A DNA stretch of 64,000 bases from Bradyrhizobium sp. SZCCHNS1050 (GTDB lineage: Bacteria; Pseudomonadota; Alphaproteobacteria; Rhizobiales; Xanthobacteraceae): assembly GCF_032484785.1 (NCBI RefSeq), contig NZ_JAUETR010000001.1, positions 558,001-622,000 on the forward strand. The letters are read 5' to 3'. The notes under the pieces are model-generated. The model did not search any database. It was not told the DNA's origin and saw only the letters and a program-made list of their open reading frames with translations. Position numbers and translations under genes: made by a program. Every line of letters begins with the position of its first letter. Within the stretch, counting starts at the first letter, position 1. Below are positions 7,416 to 16,149 of this stretch, piece after piece.

Positions 7416-10124
7416 TTAGAGCCTGAGTTTGACATTGCAAAGGTCGCGCTCGGTTGGATCGGTTTTGACCTCGAAACCGAGATTCCTACACATCTCCAGC
7501 ATGACGACATTCTCCTGCAGGACGTCGCCGGAGATCATCTTCAGGCCCTCCGACTTGGCGTATTCGATGATCAGCTGCATCAATGCCCAGCCGAGTCCGC
7601 GTCCCTTGAGATCCGACCGCAACAGGATCGCGTATTCCCCGCTCTCGTAGACCGAGTCGGAGTGAATCCTCACGACGCCGACCAGTTCGTTTGTCGCTTC
7701 ATCGAGAGCCACAAAAGCCATCGCGCGCGCATAGTCGAGCTGCGTCAGGCGCGCGATGAACTCGTGCGTGAACTCCTTCATTGGAGCAAAGAATCGAAGA
7801 CGCAGGTCTTCCGCAGTGACATGCTTGAGGAACTCATGAATGGTTGGCTCATCCTCGGGTCGGATCGGCCGCGCAAGGATCCGCCAGCCGTCCTTGACCT
7901 GGAGATGCCGTTCCCATTGGCTCGGATAGGGCCGAACGGCGAAATTCGACGGACCAGAGCCTTTGAATTTCGGCGGAACCCTGCCGACGGCGACGCGCGC
8001 ATCGACGGCCATGACGCCGCTCTCGTCGGCGAGCAGCGGATTGATATCGAGTTCGCGAATCTCCGGAACGTCTGCTGCAAGCTGCGCAAGCTTGACCAGC
8101 ACCAGTGCGACTGCATCGGGCTTGACCGCTGGGACATCACGATAGGCGCGCAGCAATCGTGAGACGCGCGTCCGCTCGATGAGGTTTCGCGCCAGATGGA
8201 GATCGAGCGGAGGCAGACCGAGCGCCTTGTCGTTGATGATCTCGACGGCGGTACCGCCCCTGCCGAACACGATCACGGTTCCAAAGGTCGGATCGTCGGC
8301 AATGCCCATGATCAGCTCCCTCGCCTTGGCGCGGACGATCATGGCTTGCACGATCACGCCGGAAATCCGTGCGTCGGGCCGAACGGCCTTCGCGCGGGCC
8401 ATGATCTCGTTCGCGGCGTTACGCACGGCCTCGGCCGTAGTGAGATTGAGCACGACACCGCCGACGTCGGATTTGTGAATGATATCTCTCGACAAGATCT
8501 TGAGCACGACAGTTGTGCCTTGAGCGAACAACTGCTCCGCATATCCGACCGCCTCGTCGACCGAGGACGCAGCGAACGTCGGCACCATCGCAATATCATA
8601 GGCCTCCAGCAGGCGACTGATCTCGACCGGATCGAGCCAGGTCCGCCCGTCGGCGAGGGCTGTCGCTACAATTCTGCGGGCTGCCTCGACGTCGGGCGCA
8701 AAAGAGCTCGGCATGGCCGGCGGCACAGCGGCAAGCGATTCGACCACCTCCCGATGACGAACGAGATGCATGAAGCCGCGAACGGCATCATCCTCCGTTG
8801 GGTAGTTCGGAATTCCTGCCCCGCTCAAGGTCTCGATGACCGACTGCTCCGCACCGACCCATGCCGCCAGAACCGGCTTTGCCCAGCGCCGGTGTTGCTT
8901 TCGATAGGTACTGACGAACTCGGTGACAGCCGTGGCAATGGCGCTCGCGGATGCAATCGCGGTCTGAACGTTCATGACGAGAATTGCATCGTTCGCTCGA
9001 TCGGCGAGCAGCGCCTCGAGCGCGAGCGTGTAGCGTGCGGCGTCGGCATCGCCGACAATGTCGACCGGGTTGGATCCGGACCAGGTCGGCGGCAGGATGG
9101 CGTCGAGTTTGTCGTGGATGACCGGCGAAAGTGCGGCAGGCACGCCTCCGAGCTCGACCAGTCGATCCACGGCGAGCACGCCGATCCCGCCGCCATTCGT
9201 GAGAATGGCGAGCCTCTTGCCCATGGGCGACTCCACCCGCCCCAGCGTTTCGGCGCAGTCGAACAACTCGCGCAGATCGGAGACCCGCAGAACGCCGGCC
9301 CGGCGAAAAGCCGCATCGTAGACGGCATCCGCTCCCGCCAGCGCGCCCGTATGTGTCGCCGCAGCTTGCGCACCGACGGCACCGCGGCCCGATTTCACAA
9401 CCACAACCGGCTTGACCCTTGCCGCCGCTCGCGCCGCGGACATGAACTTTCGAGCGTCCTTGACGGCTTCGATGTAGAGCAGGATCGCGCGGGTCCCACC
9501 GTCCAGCGCGAAGTGGTCCAGTAGATCTGCGAGATCGACGTCCAACTGATCGCCGATCGAGACGATTCCAGAAAACCCAACACCGCGCTGAGCAGCCCAA
9601 TCTACCATCCCCGCCGCGATAGCGCCGGACTGTGAAATGAGCGCCAGGCTGCCTGCAACCGGCATGTGCGCCGAAAAGCTCGCATTGAGCTTGATGGTCG
9701 GCATCATGATGCCGAGACAGTTCGGCCCAATGAGACGCATGCCGTATTTCTGCGCTGCCTTCTCGGCCTGGTCAGCGAGCGACCCCTCTCCATGCCCGAG
9801 ACCCGAGGTAATGATCAGAGCCCCTGCCGTCCCCAACGCGCCTGCGCGATGAATGAGATCCGGGATCGAAGGGGGTGGCGTCGTGATCACCACAAGTTCC
9901 GGCACAAACGCCAATTCGGCGAGACTGCCAACGGCTGCGATGTTGGATATTTCCCGATAGCGGGAATTGACCAGGCCAAGCTTGCCCTCGAACCGCGCCT
10001 TGACGATATTGTCGAGAATGGCCTTCCCTACCGAGTTCGGTCGCGGACTCCCTCCGATCAGAGCGATGGAGCGAGGCAAAAGCAGGTTCCGCAATCGGTA
10101 GGTCGACATTTGCACGTCCAACAT
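7416..10124 (-). CDS. Pat-like protein: NDP-forming acyl-CoA synthetase domains plus GNAT acetyltransferase
   Basis: This is a 902-residue protein. The order is: CoA-binding Rossmann domain (about 8-135, 'IALIGGSPRPNSVGKAI'), succinyl-CoA-ligase-like domain (about 150-300, with 'ATHTGALAGADAV'), ATP-grasp domain (about 480-700, 'KILSRDIIHKSDVGGV') and a C-terminal GNAT domain (about 730-900, 'LKGRGLGWALMQLIIEYAK'). This is the plan of Salmonella and Rhodopseudomonas Pat protein acetyltransferases, which acetylate and switch off acyl-CoA synthetases. A true ADP-forming acetyl-CoA synthetase activity is an alternative, since the His of the THTG motif is present. ATG 10124 has no clear ribosome site; ATG 10109 has GGAC before it and may be real. 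It is divergent from the alcohol dehydrogenase. Confidence 0.85.
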   Translation of the reverse strand: MLDVQMSTYRLRNLLLPRSIALIGGSPRPNSVGKAILDNIVKARFEGKLGLVNSRYREISNIAAVGSLAELAFVPELVVITTPPPSIPDLIHRAGALGTAGALIITSGLGHGEGSLADQAEKAAQKYGMRLIGPNCLGIMMPTIKLNASFSAHMPVAGSLALISQSGAIAAGMVDWAAQRGVGFSGIVSIGDQLDVDLADLLDHFALDGGTRAILLYIEAVKDARKFMSAARAAARVKPVVVVKSGRGAVGAQAAATHTGALAGADAVYDAAFRRAGVLRVSDLRELFDCAETLGRVESPMGKRLAILTNGGGIGVLAVDRLVELGGVPAALSPVIHDKLDAILPPTWSGSNPVDIVGDADAARYTLALEALLADRANDAILVMNVQTAIASASAIATAVTEFVSTYRKQHRRWAKPVLAAWVGAEQSVIETLSGAGIPNYPTEDDAVRGFMHLVRHREVVESLAAVPPAMPSSFAPDVEAARRIVATALADGRTWLDPVEISRLLEAYDIAMVPTFAASSVDEAVGYAEQLFAQGTTVVLKILSRDIIHKSDVGGVVLNLTTAEAVRNAANEIMARAKAVRPDARISGVIVQAMIVRAKARELIMGIADDPTFGTVIVFGRGGTAVEIINDKALGLPPLDLHLARNLIERTRVSRLLRAYRDVPAVKPDAVALVLVKLAQLAADVPEIRELDINPLLADESGVMAVDARVAVGRVPPKFKGSGPSNFAVRPYPSQWERHLQVKDGWRILARPIRPEDEPTIHEFLKHVTAEDLRLRFFAPMKEFTHEFIARLTQLDYARAMAFVALDEATNELVGVVRIHSDSVYESGEYAILLRSDLKGRGLGWALMQLIIEYAKSEGLKMISGDVLQENVVMLEMCRNLGFEVKTDPTERDLCNVKLRL

Positions 10125-10289
10125 CAGTTGGTGAAAGGCGGGTGAATCCCGGAGATTGATCTTAGTTTCAATCCGCAGCGGGTCTAGCGCGACTTATCAT
10201 CCCAGCATAGTGACGGATGCAATACCGCTCCGTTCCCCGACCGCACCTGCCGGCTCTGCTCGGTAGGCCGCAGTATTCGAACCAAGTCC

Positions 10290-10303
10290 TTGATGAGCAT
10301 CAA
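10290..10303 (+). promoter_or_regulatory. FixK/FNR box TTGAT-GAGC-ATCAA before the alcohol dehydrogenase
   Basis: This is a perfect consensus match. Centre 10296.5 predicts a transcript start near 10338, 23 bases before ATG 10361 and upstream of its GGGAGG ribosome site. Confidence 0.75.
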
Positions 10304-10360
10304 ACGATTGCCGGGCTGATTATCTTATTACCCTGCAAATTCGTCCGGGAGGCATCTCCG

Positions 10361-11350
10361 ATGCGAGCGATGGTTCTGCGAAAGCCTGGAGCGCCTCTGC
10401 AGCCCGAGACACTCGCGGACCCCGATCCTGGTCCCGGTGAGATCCGCGTCAAGGTCAGGGCATGCGGTGTGTGTCGCACTGACCTGCATGTGTTCGACGG
10501 TGAGCTTCCCGACATCCGGTATCCGATCATCCCCGGACACGAGATCGTCGGTCATGTCGATCAGATTGGTCCTGGTGTGACGACGCACAGGCTCGGCGAG
10601 CGGGTCGGAATTCCATGGCTGGGGCATACATGCGGCCACTGCACGTTCTGCGCACTTGGTATGGAAAATCTCTGCGACCAGCCGACGTTTACCGGCTATA
10701 CGCGCGATGGCGGCTATGCGACCCACACCGTCGTCGACGCAAATTATGCGTTCCCGCTCGGAGGTCTGGAGGACGACATCGCCACCGCACCGCTGTTGTG
10801 CGCCGGCCTGATCGGCTGGCGATCCCTGGTCATGGTAGGGAACGCCGAGAGGCTTGGCATCTACGGATTCGGCGCGGCCGGTCACATCGTTGCCCAGGTG
10901 GCCCGCTGGCAGGGGCGCCAGATCTATGCGTTCACCCGCGAGCACGACGAGGCTGCGCAGGATTTGGCGCGCCAACTTGGCGCCACATGGGCCGGAGCGG
11001 CGGGCCAGCGTCCCGATGTTGCTCTGGACGCGGCCGTCATCTACGCGCCGGCTGGCGAGCTTGTTCCGGCCGCTCTGCGGGCTGTTCGGAAGGGCGGCCG
11101 GGTGGTCTGCGCAGGTATCCATATGAGCGACATTCCGACGTTCCCGTATTCCCTCCTCTGGGGAGAACGCCAGGTGGTGTCCGTCGCCAACCTGACGCGG
11201 CAAGACGGTCTCGATTTCCTGCGAGTCGCGCAGCAGGCTCAAATACGGACCCATACGACGCCCTATCCGCTGTCCGACGCAAATGACGTTCTGGCTCGCC
11301 TGAGGCGGGGTGACGTCGTCGGCGCGGCGGTGCTCATCCCGGACTTTTGA
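10361..11350 (+). CDS. Zinc-dependent alcohol dehydrogenase
   Basis: This 329-residue protein is of the medium-chain zinc dehydrogenase family. The catalytic-zinc site is 'CGVCRTDLH' and 'GHE' (GHEIVGHV), and the structural zinc loop is '[15 protein letters not shown]'. The Rossmann part begins at '[17 protein letters not shown]', unusual in GFGAAG instead of GxGxxG, though still glycine-rich. ATG 10361 follows GGGAGG; the frame's upstream extension runs over the FixK box and is rejected. It probably oxidises alcohols or reduces aldehydes with NAD(P). The box suggests use under low oxygen. It lies 22 bases ahead of the kinase-like gene at 11373, so both may be co-transcribed. Confidence 0.88.
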   Translation: MRAMVLRKPGAPLQPETLADPDPGPGEIRVKVRACGVCRTDLHVFDGELPDIRYPIIPGHEIVGHVDQIGPGVTTHRLGERVGIPWLGHTCGHCTFCALGMENLCDQPTFTGYTRDGGYATHTVVDANYAFPLGGLEDDIATAPLLCAGLIGWRSLVMVGNAERLGIYGFGAAGHIVAQVARWQGRQIYAFTREHDEAAQDLARQLGATWAGAAGQRPDVALDAAVIYAPAGELVPAALRAVRKGGRVVCAGIHMSDIPTFPYSLLWGERQVVSVANLTRQDGLDFLRVAQQAQIRTHTTPYPLSDANDVLARLRRGDVVGAAVLIPDF

Positions 11351-11372
11351 ATTGAACGCGGCAACACCGCCC

Positions 11373-12917
11373 ATGGCATCACCATCCGATCAGGAACTGG
11401 TCTTCTCCTTCTTGGGCAATACCGCCCGACATCCAGGTGTCCGCCGGATCGACACGCACGCGGCTTCCGTGTTTCTGATCGGCGACCGCGCCCTGAAGAT
11501 CAAGCGCGCCGTTCGGCTGCCATTTCTGGACTATTCGACGCTCGATCGGCGCAAGGCCGCGTGCGTAAAGGAAATGGAGATCAATCACCCGTTTGCTCCG
11601 GACATCTATCTGCGTGTCGTCGCCATCACCAAGGCGCCAGACGGGTCATTCGATGTCGGTGGATCCGGCACTCCGGTCGAATATGCCGTCGAGATGCGTC
11701 GCTTCGATGACAGCCAGACGCTTGATCATCTTTCTCGCCGCCAGCAGTTGGACGTCGGATTGGGCGAGCGTCTGGCAGAGACGATCGCGGCGTCGCATGC
11801 AGTCGCCGTTCGGAGCTCCTCCAATCTGTGGACGGACTCCATTCCAATCTGGATCGACGCATTCGTCGCCAGCTTTCGGACAGTCTCGCGATTTGGCGAA
11901 ACGGAGGTCGAAGAACTCCGCGTCCTTTGCCACTCGGCCTTCGCGCGGCTCCGCCCCCTGCTCGAGCAACGTGCAAAGGACGGGCACGTGAAACGCTGCC
12001 ATGGCGACCTCCATCTGGCCAACATTGTCCTCATTGACGACAAGCCGGTGCTGTTCGACGCCATCGAGTTCGACGACCGAATAGCCACGATCGACGTCCT
12101 GTACGACCTCGCCTTTCCACTGATGGACCTCTTGCACTTCGCGCAGCCGGTCGCTGCAAGCCACCTCTTGAACCGCTACCTCTCGACCGCGGCGCCCGAC
12201 CAGACCGGAGGATTGGCTGCTCTGCCTCTGTTCATGGCGATCCGGGCCGCCATCCGTGCACAAGTCTTTGTCGCAAGGTTCGACCGCCTTGATGCTGAAC
12301 ACTCGGACGCAGATCGCTCCACAACGATCGAGACCGCAGAGAGCTACTTTCAACTTGCGCGCAGCCTGATTCGGCCGGCGGAGCCGAGGATGATCGCGGT
12401 CGGAGGCCTGTCGGGAACGGGGAAATCTGCGCTCGCCCGGGCTCTCGCTCCTCTCTTGGTTCCTCCACCGGGAGCAATCGTGTTGCGCAGCGATGTGCTG
12501 CGCAAGCAACTGTCTGGCGTGAAGGAAACCGAACGCCTCCCAGCTGAGGCCTATACGCCGGAATCGAGTGCACGAGTCTATCGAGAGTTGACGACGCGGG
12601 CCAGCCGCGTGCTCTCACAAGGTTTCACGGTGATCGTCGACGCCGTGTTTGCACGTTCGGATGAACGGCAGGATATCCATGATCTCGCGAAACGGCTGAA
12701 GGTGCCCTTTGCCGGCCTCTTCCTCGTTGCAGATTTGCGCAGCCGGCAGGAGCGGATTCACCATCGAGTCGCCGATGCGTCCGATGCAACGGTCGGGGTT
12801 GCCGAGGATCAGGAACACTACGATATCGGCGGTCTCGATTGGCTCCAGGTCGATGCGTCAGGCACGGCTGAGACGACATTGGACCGAAGCCTTTCATTGC
12901 TCCGGGCCAGCGCCTAA
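11373..12917 (+). CDS. Aminoglycoside-phosphotransferase-like domain fused to AAA-type P-loop kinase
   Basis: This is a 514-residue protein. The first part (about 40-330) has the APH/choline-kinase fold with the catalytic loop 'RCHGDLHLANIVLIDDKPVL' and metal site 'FDAIEFDDR'. The second part (about 335-510) is a P-loop NTPase with Walker A 'GGLSGTGKSALARALA' and resembles gluconate-kinase/zeta-toxin-like kinases. Proteins with this pair are usually annotated as bifunctional APH/ATP-binding proteins; their substrate is unknown, and drug resistance should not be assumed. It follows the alcohol dehydrogenase closely. ATG 11373 has a weak ribosome site; an in-frame TTG at 11352 is an alternative start. 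It converges on the PHA synthase gene. Confidence 0.8.
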   Translation: MASPSDQELVFSFLGNTARHPGVRRIDTHAASVFLIGDRALKIKRAVRLPFLDYSTLDRRKAACVKEMEINHPFAPDIYLRVVAITKAPDGSFDVGGSGTPVEYAVEMRRFDDSQTLDHLSRRQQLDVGLGERLAETIAASHAVAVRSSSNLWTDSIPIWIDAFVASFRTVSRFGETEVEELRVLCHSAFARLRPLLEQRAKDGHVKRCHGDLHLANIVLIDDKPVLFDAIEFDDRIATIDVLYDLAFPLMDLLHFAQPVAASHLLNRYLSTAAPDQTGGLAALPLFMAIRAAIRAQVFVARFDRLDAEHSDADRSTTIETAESYFQLARSLIRPAEPRMIAVGGLSGTGKSALARALAPLLVPPPGAIVLRSDVLRKQLSGVKETERLPAEAYTPESSARVYRELTTRASRVLSQGFTVIVDAVFARSDERQDIHDLAKRLKVPFAGLFLVADLRSRQERIHHRVADASDATVGVAEDQEHYDIGGLDWLQVDASGTAETTLDRSLSLLRASA

Positions 12918-12957
12918 GCCCGACGGGATGGTGCTCCTTGGCCGCAACATGCGGCGA

Positions 12958-14853
12958 TCACGTGTGCACGTAGTCGCCCGGCGCGTCTCCAAGATCATTC
13001 GAACGATCTGTCCCGACTTGCGGCGGCGCGCCCGGCGCTCCCGACTGCTGTCCGAGCCATGTTGTCCAGGCCGGCCACCACGATCCCTCCAGCTTTGGAG
13101 AGCTGCTCTGCCACTCGTCCGGCCCGAGATAAGGAGCGTCGGCAGCCTTGGTCCGCATCTGATGGGAGCGCCCCTGCTCGCCCGGCGGCGACACGATGCC
13201 GGCATTGTGGCCGCCGCTCGCGAGCACGAAAGTGACGTCAGCATCAACCTCGTAATGGACCTTGTACGTCGATTTCCAAGGCGCAACGTGATCACGCAGC
13301 GTCCCGACGACGAACATCGGCGTGTGGATATCGGAGAGCGAAACAGGCTTCCCCTCGACCCGATACCGCCCCTCGGCGAGATCGTTGTTCAGGAAGAGCT
13401 TGCGCAGATATTCGGAGTGCATCCGATACGGCAGCCGCGTCGCATCTGCGTTCCATGCCATCAAGTCGCTCGGGTTTGCGCGCTCGCCGAGAAGATAGTC
13501 GCGCGAGACACGAGACCAGATCAGATCGTTGGAGCGCAGCAATTGAAATGCGCCCGCCATCTGGGTGGTATCGAGATATCCACGCTCCCACATCATGTCT
13601 TCGAGAAAGGCGACCTGGCTTTCATTGATGAAGAGCGTCAGCTCTCCCGCTTCCGTGAAATCGGTCTGGGCCGCAAACAGCGTGATTGTCTTCAGACGCT
13701 GGTCGCCATCCCGTGCCATGGCTGCCGCCGTGATCGAAAGAAGCGTTCCCCCGAGACAATAGCCTGCGGCATGGACCGGCGTATTCGGAATGATCGTTCC
13801 GATCATGTCCAGGGCAGCCATGACGCCCAGCGAGCGGTAGTCGTCAAACGCAAGATCCCGGTCTTCCGCTCCGGGGTTTCGCCAGGAGATCATGAAAACC
13901 GTAAAGCCCTGGTCGGTCAGGTATCGGACCAGCGAATTGTGCGGCGACAGATCCAGGATGTAATACTTCATGATCCAAGCCGGTACGATCAGGACCGGCT
14001 CTGGTCGCACCTTCTCGGTCGTCGGCATGTATTGAATCAGCTCAATCAACTGATTGCGAAGCACAACCTTGCCCGGTGCGGTCGCGACAGTCTTGCCGAC
14101 GACGAACTCACCATTGCTCGATATCTTTCCCGGCTGCATCACCTGCATGATATCGGCGAGCCAGTTCTGCCAGCCGAAGATCAGGTTCTCGCCACCGCTT
14201 TGAAACGTCCTTTCCAGAACTTCCGGGTTGGTCGCTGCAAAGTTCGATGGCGCTAAAATGTCGAGCAGTTGACGAATTGAAAAGTCAACGACGGCTTCGT
14301 TGGCGGGGTCGACACCACGAATGCCGGTGGTCGCCTTGTGCCACCAATCTTCTCCGAGCAGGAACGCCTGGGCGAACAAGTTGAACGGTTGGGCCGTCCA
14401 TTGCGGCTTGGAAAAGCGATGATCGTTGGCCTGCGGCCTGATCAGATCCCAAGGACCGCGATTGGGATCCGCAAAATGCAATGACCGTTCGGCAACCAGC
14501 TTCGCGCCGTTCCAGGCGTCTCGGACGATCTCGATTTGACGCTGAGGCGCAGCCGCCAGATGGCAAACCCAATCCAGATACGCCATCGACAGAGCAGCCG
14601 GCGATATCCCCGCGGTGAGTCGAGCCAGCATCGCGCTGAACGCCTTGTCCAGCTCGTGGTCCTCGCGCCGAAATGCCCCGGAGCCCGCGTCGGCTTCCTG
14701 ACAGAGCGACCTTGCGTTCGATGCAGCGAGCCCCCCCGCCGGCTTCAAAGAGGTCTCTACGGAGACAACGGCCTTGCTCCGGTCGTTGTCGGTTGTTCTC
14801 TCACGCTCCCGCGCCTCGAGACGCGACACACCCGCACTCTTCAGTTTCGCCAC
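12958..14853 (-). CDS. phaC: Polyhydroxyalkanoate synthase (PhaC, class I-like)
   Basis: This 631-residue protein polymerises 3-hydroxyacyl-CoA into PHA storage granules. It has the PhaC N-terminal domain (about 80-270) and an alpha/beta-hydrolase core. The lipase-like box 'GYCLGG' puts the catalytic Cys at about residue 366, the Asp lies in 'GTLRDHVAPW' and the His in 'SGGHNAGI'. 'PAWIMKYYILDLSPHNSLVR' is a strongly conserved synthase segment. The N-terminus is about 60 residues longer than usual and low in complexity. It overlaps the end of the phasin gene by 13 bases and so forms a phasin-phaC operon, with a FixK-like box in front of the phasin. It is likely a second, low-oxygen-controlled synthase beside a housekeeping copy elsewhere, which is an inference. 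Confidence 0.92.
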   Translation of the reverse strand: MAKLKSAGVSRLEARERERTTDNDRSKAVVSVETSLKPAGGLAASNARSLCQEADAGSGAFRREDHELDKAFSAMLARLTAGISPAALSMAYLDWVCHLAAAPQRQIEIVRDAWNGAKLVAERSLHFADPNRGPWDLIRPQANDHRFSKPQWTAQPFNLFAQAFLLGEDWWHKATTGIRGVDPANEAVVDFSIRQLLDILAPSNFAATNPEVLERTFQSGGENLIFGWQNWLADIMQVMQPGKISSNGEFVVGKTVATAPGKVVLRNQLIELIQYMPTTEKVRPEPVLIVPAWIMKYYILDLSPHNSLVRYLTDQGFTVFMISWRNPGAEDRDLAFDDYRSLGVMAALDMIGTIIPNTPVHAAGYCLGGTLLSITAAAMARDGDQRLKTITLFAAQTDFTEAGELTLFINESQVAFLEDMMWERGYLDTTQMAGAFQLLRSNDLIWSRVSRDYLLGERANPSDLMAWNADATRLPYRMHSEYLRKLFLNNDLAEGRYRVEGKPVSLSDIHTPMFVVGTLRDHVAPWKSTYKVHYEVDADVTFVLASGGHNAGIVSPPGEQGRSHQMRTKAADAPYLGPDEWQSSSPKLEGSWWPAWTTWLGQQSGAPGAPPQVGTDRSNDLGDAPGDYVHT

Positions 14854-15203
14854 CGTTGCCCCATAAGATTCACGCTGGCATCAATCAGGCGTTGCCCGTG
14901 CTTGAAGAGTCGATCGCAATCCCGCCTGACGAAATCAATCTGATGCCGTCCACATTCCTGAACCATCGCCTGGATTCCCGTCACGGAATGCACGCCAGCC
15001 AGCTTCGACACGAACTCGGCCAGCAGATGCGTCTCCGTGCGCGCGCGATCCAGCACTTCGTTGCTGGCAAACAGAACCTCCTCCATGACGATCTGCTGCG
15101 AACCAACTAGCAGCTCAAGTGCGTGCTTGTTGGAGAGAGCGACACGTTCGGACAGTTCGGCCGTTTCGTCGGCCAGGATCTTGGTCCCGGAGAACTCGGA
15201 CAT
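14841..15203 (-). CDS. Phasin-family granule-associated protein
   Basis: This 120-residue, mostly helical protein has the phasin pattern of hydrophobic residues around 'LSNKHALELLVGSQQIVMEE' and 'RARTETHLLAEFVSKLAGVH'. Phasins coat PHA granules and limit their size. I chose ATG 15203 because GAGAGG lies five bases before it; the GTG at 15209 is less likely. The phaC start codon lies inside its last codons, so translation is coupled. A TTGAG-N4-GTCAA site at 15263-15276 predicts a transcript start near 15228, 25 bases before the ATG. Confidence 0.8.
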   Translation of the reverse strand: MSEFSGTKILADETAELSERVALSNKHALELLVGSQQIVMEEVLFASNEVLDRARTETHLLAEFVSKLAGVHSVTGIQAMVQECGRHQIDFVRRDCDRLFKHGQRLIDASVNLMGQRWRN

Positions 15204-15262
15204 AGGCACCTCTCCTCGCGCTGGATCAGATTGCCTTATAGCTGCAATTCAATGCCAAGACC

Positions 15263-15276
15263 TTGAGCTGCGTCAA
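15263..15276 (-). promoter_or_regulatory. FixK-like box TTGAG-CTGC-GTCAA before phasin-phaC
   Basis: One base differs from the consensus (TTGAG). Its centre is 66 bases before the phasin ATG, the spacing seen at other boxes here. It lies only 20 bases from the box for the divergent CBS gene. Confidence 0.6.
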
Positions 15277-15296
15277 TGACGGCGGCGGCATCTCCT

Positions 15297-15310
15297 TTGA
15301 CCTGCGTCAA
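15297..15310 (+). promoter_or_regulatory. FixK/FNR box TTGAC-CTGC-GTCAA before the CBS-BON gene
   Basis: This is a good FixK-type palindrome. Centre 15303.5 predicts a transcript start near 15345, 21 bases before ATG 15366. Confidence 0.7.
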
Positions 15311-15365
15311 TTCAAGACCGTCGCAGCGGGTTACTTTTTCTTAGCTTTTGACATTGGAGTTCGCC

Positions 15366-16094
15366 ATGCGCGCCCATCAGATCATGACCCGTCCCGTCAT
15401 CACTGTCACCCCTGACACTTCCATCGTGGATGCGGCAAATATCATGCTTCAACGGCACGTCAGCGGCCTTCCAGTGGTCGACCCCGGCGGGAAGCTGGTG
15501 GGCGTCGTCTCGGAAGGCGATTTCATTCGCCGAACGGAGATCGGCACTGGGCGAAAGCGCGGCCGCTGGCTGCGATTCATTCTCGGGCCCGGAAAGTCGG
15601 CCGCCGACTTCGTCCACGAGCATGGTCGCAAAGTGTCAGAGGTGATGACCAAGTCTCCCTTGACGATCACCGAAGACGCCGCGCTGGCTGAGATCGTGGA
15701 ACTGATGGAAAAGAACCACGTGAAGCGGTTGCCCGTGGTCAAGGGAGACCGGGTGATCGGCATCGTGTCACGGGCGAACCTGCTGCAAGCGGTTGCCGCG
15801 CTCGGGCGGCAGGTTCCAGATCCAACGGCCGACGACGATCACATCCGCAACCGCGTGATCGACGCCCTCGAGAAGAACGACTGGTGCCCGTTCGGATTGT
15901 CCGTCATCGTCAAGGACGGTATCGTTCATCTGAGCGGCGTCATTACCGAAGAGCGGTCGCGGCAGGCGGCGATCGTTGCCACCGAGAACATCTCTGGCGT
16001 CAAGAAGGTGCATGATCATCTGTGCTGGGTCGACACCATGTCGGGCATGTATCTGAACTCACCGGAAGACGATGAGATGGCCAAAGCCGGCTGA
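15366..16094 (+). CDS. CBS-pair and BON-domain protein
   Basis: This is a 242-residue cytoplasmic protein. Two CBS repeats (about 5-60, 'MTRPVITVTPDTSIVDAA'; about 90-150, 'MTKSPLTITEDAALAEI') form a nucleotide-binding module, followed by a BON domain (about 160-225, 'GIVHLSGVITEERSRQAA'). CBS pairs sense AMP/ATP or related ligands. BON domains often bind membranes or other proteins. ATG 15366 has GGAG at seven bases; the six upstream codons are outside the gene. A FixK box lies 62 bases before the start, so this is likely an energy-state sensor made under low oxygen, possibly linked to the divergent phasin-phaC operon. No enzyme partner is visible in the protein itself. Confidence 0.88.
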   Translation: MRAHQIMTRPVITVTPDTSIVDAANIMLQRHVSGLPVVDPGGKLVGVVSEGDFIRRTEIGTGRKRGRWLRFILGPGKSAADFVHEHGRKVSEVMTKSPLTITEDAALAEIVELMEKNHVKRLPVVKGDRVIGIVSRANLLQAVAALGRQVPDPTADDDHIRNRVIDALEKNDWCPFGLSVIVKDGIVHLSGVITEERSRQAAIVATENISGVKKVHDHLCWVDTMSGMYLNSPEDDEMAKAG

Positions 16095-16149
16095 TGGCTG
16101 CTGAGGACGCTGCCGCTCTTCTTCCGTGTCCGGCACCAGTGACGATGCC

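Noticed and set aside
8196..9524. 442-codon frame opposite the Pat-like gene
   Set aside because: It is a shadow frame; the opposite strand encodes a complete multidomain enzyme.
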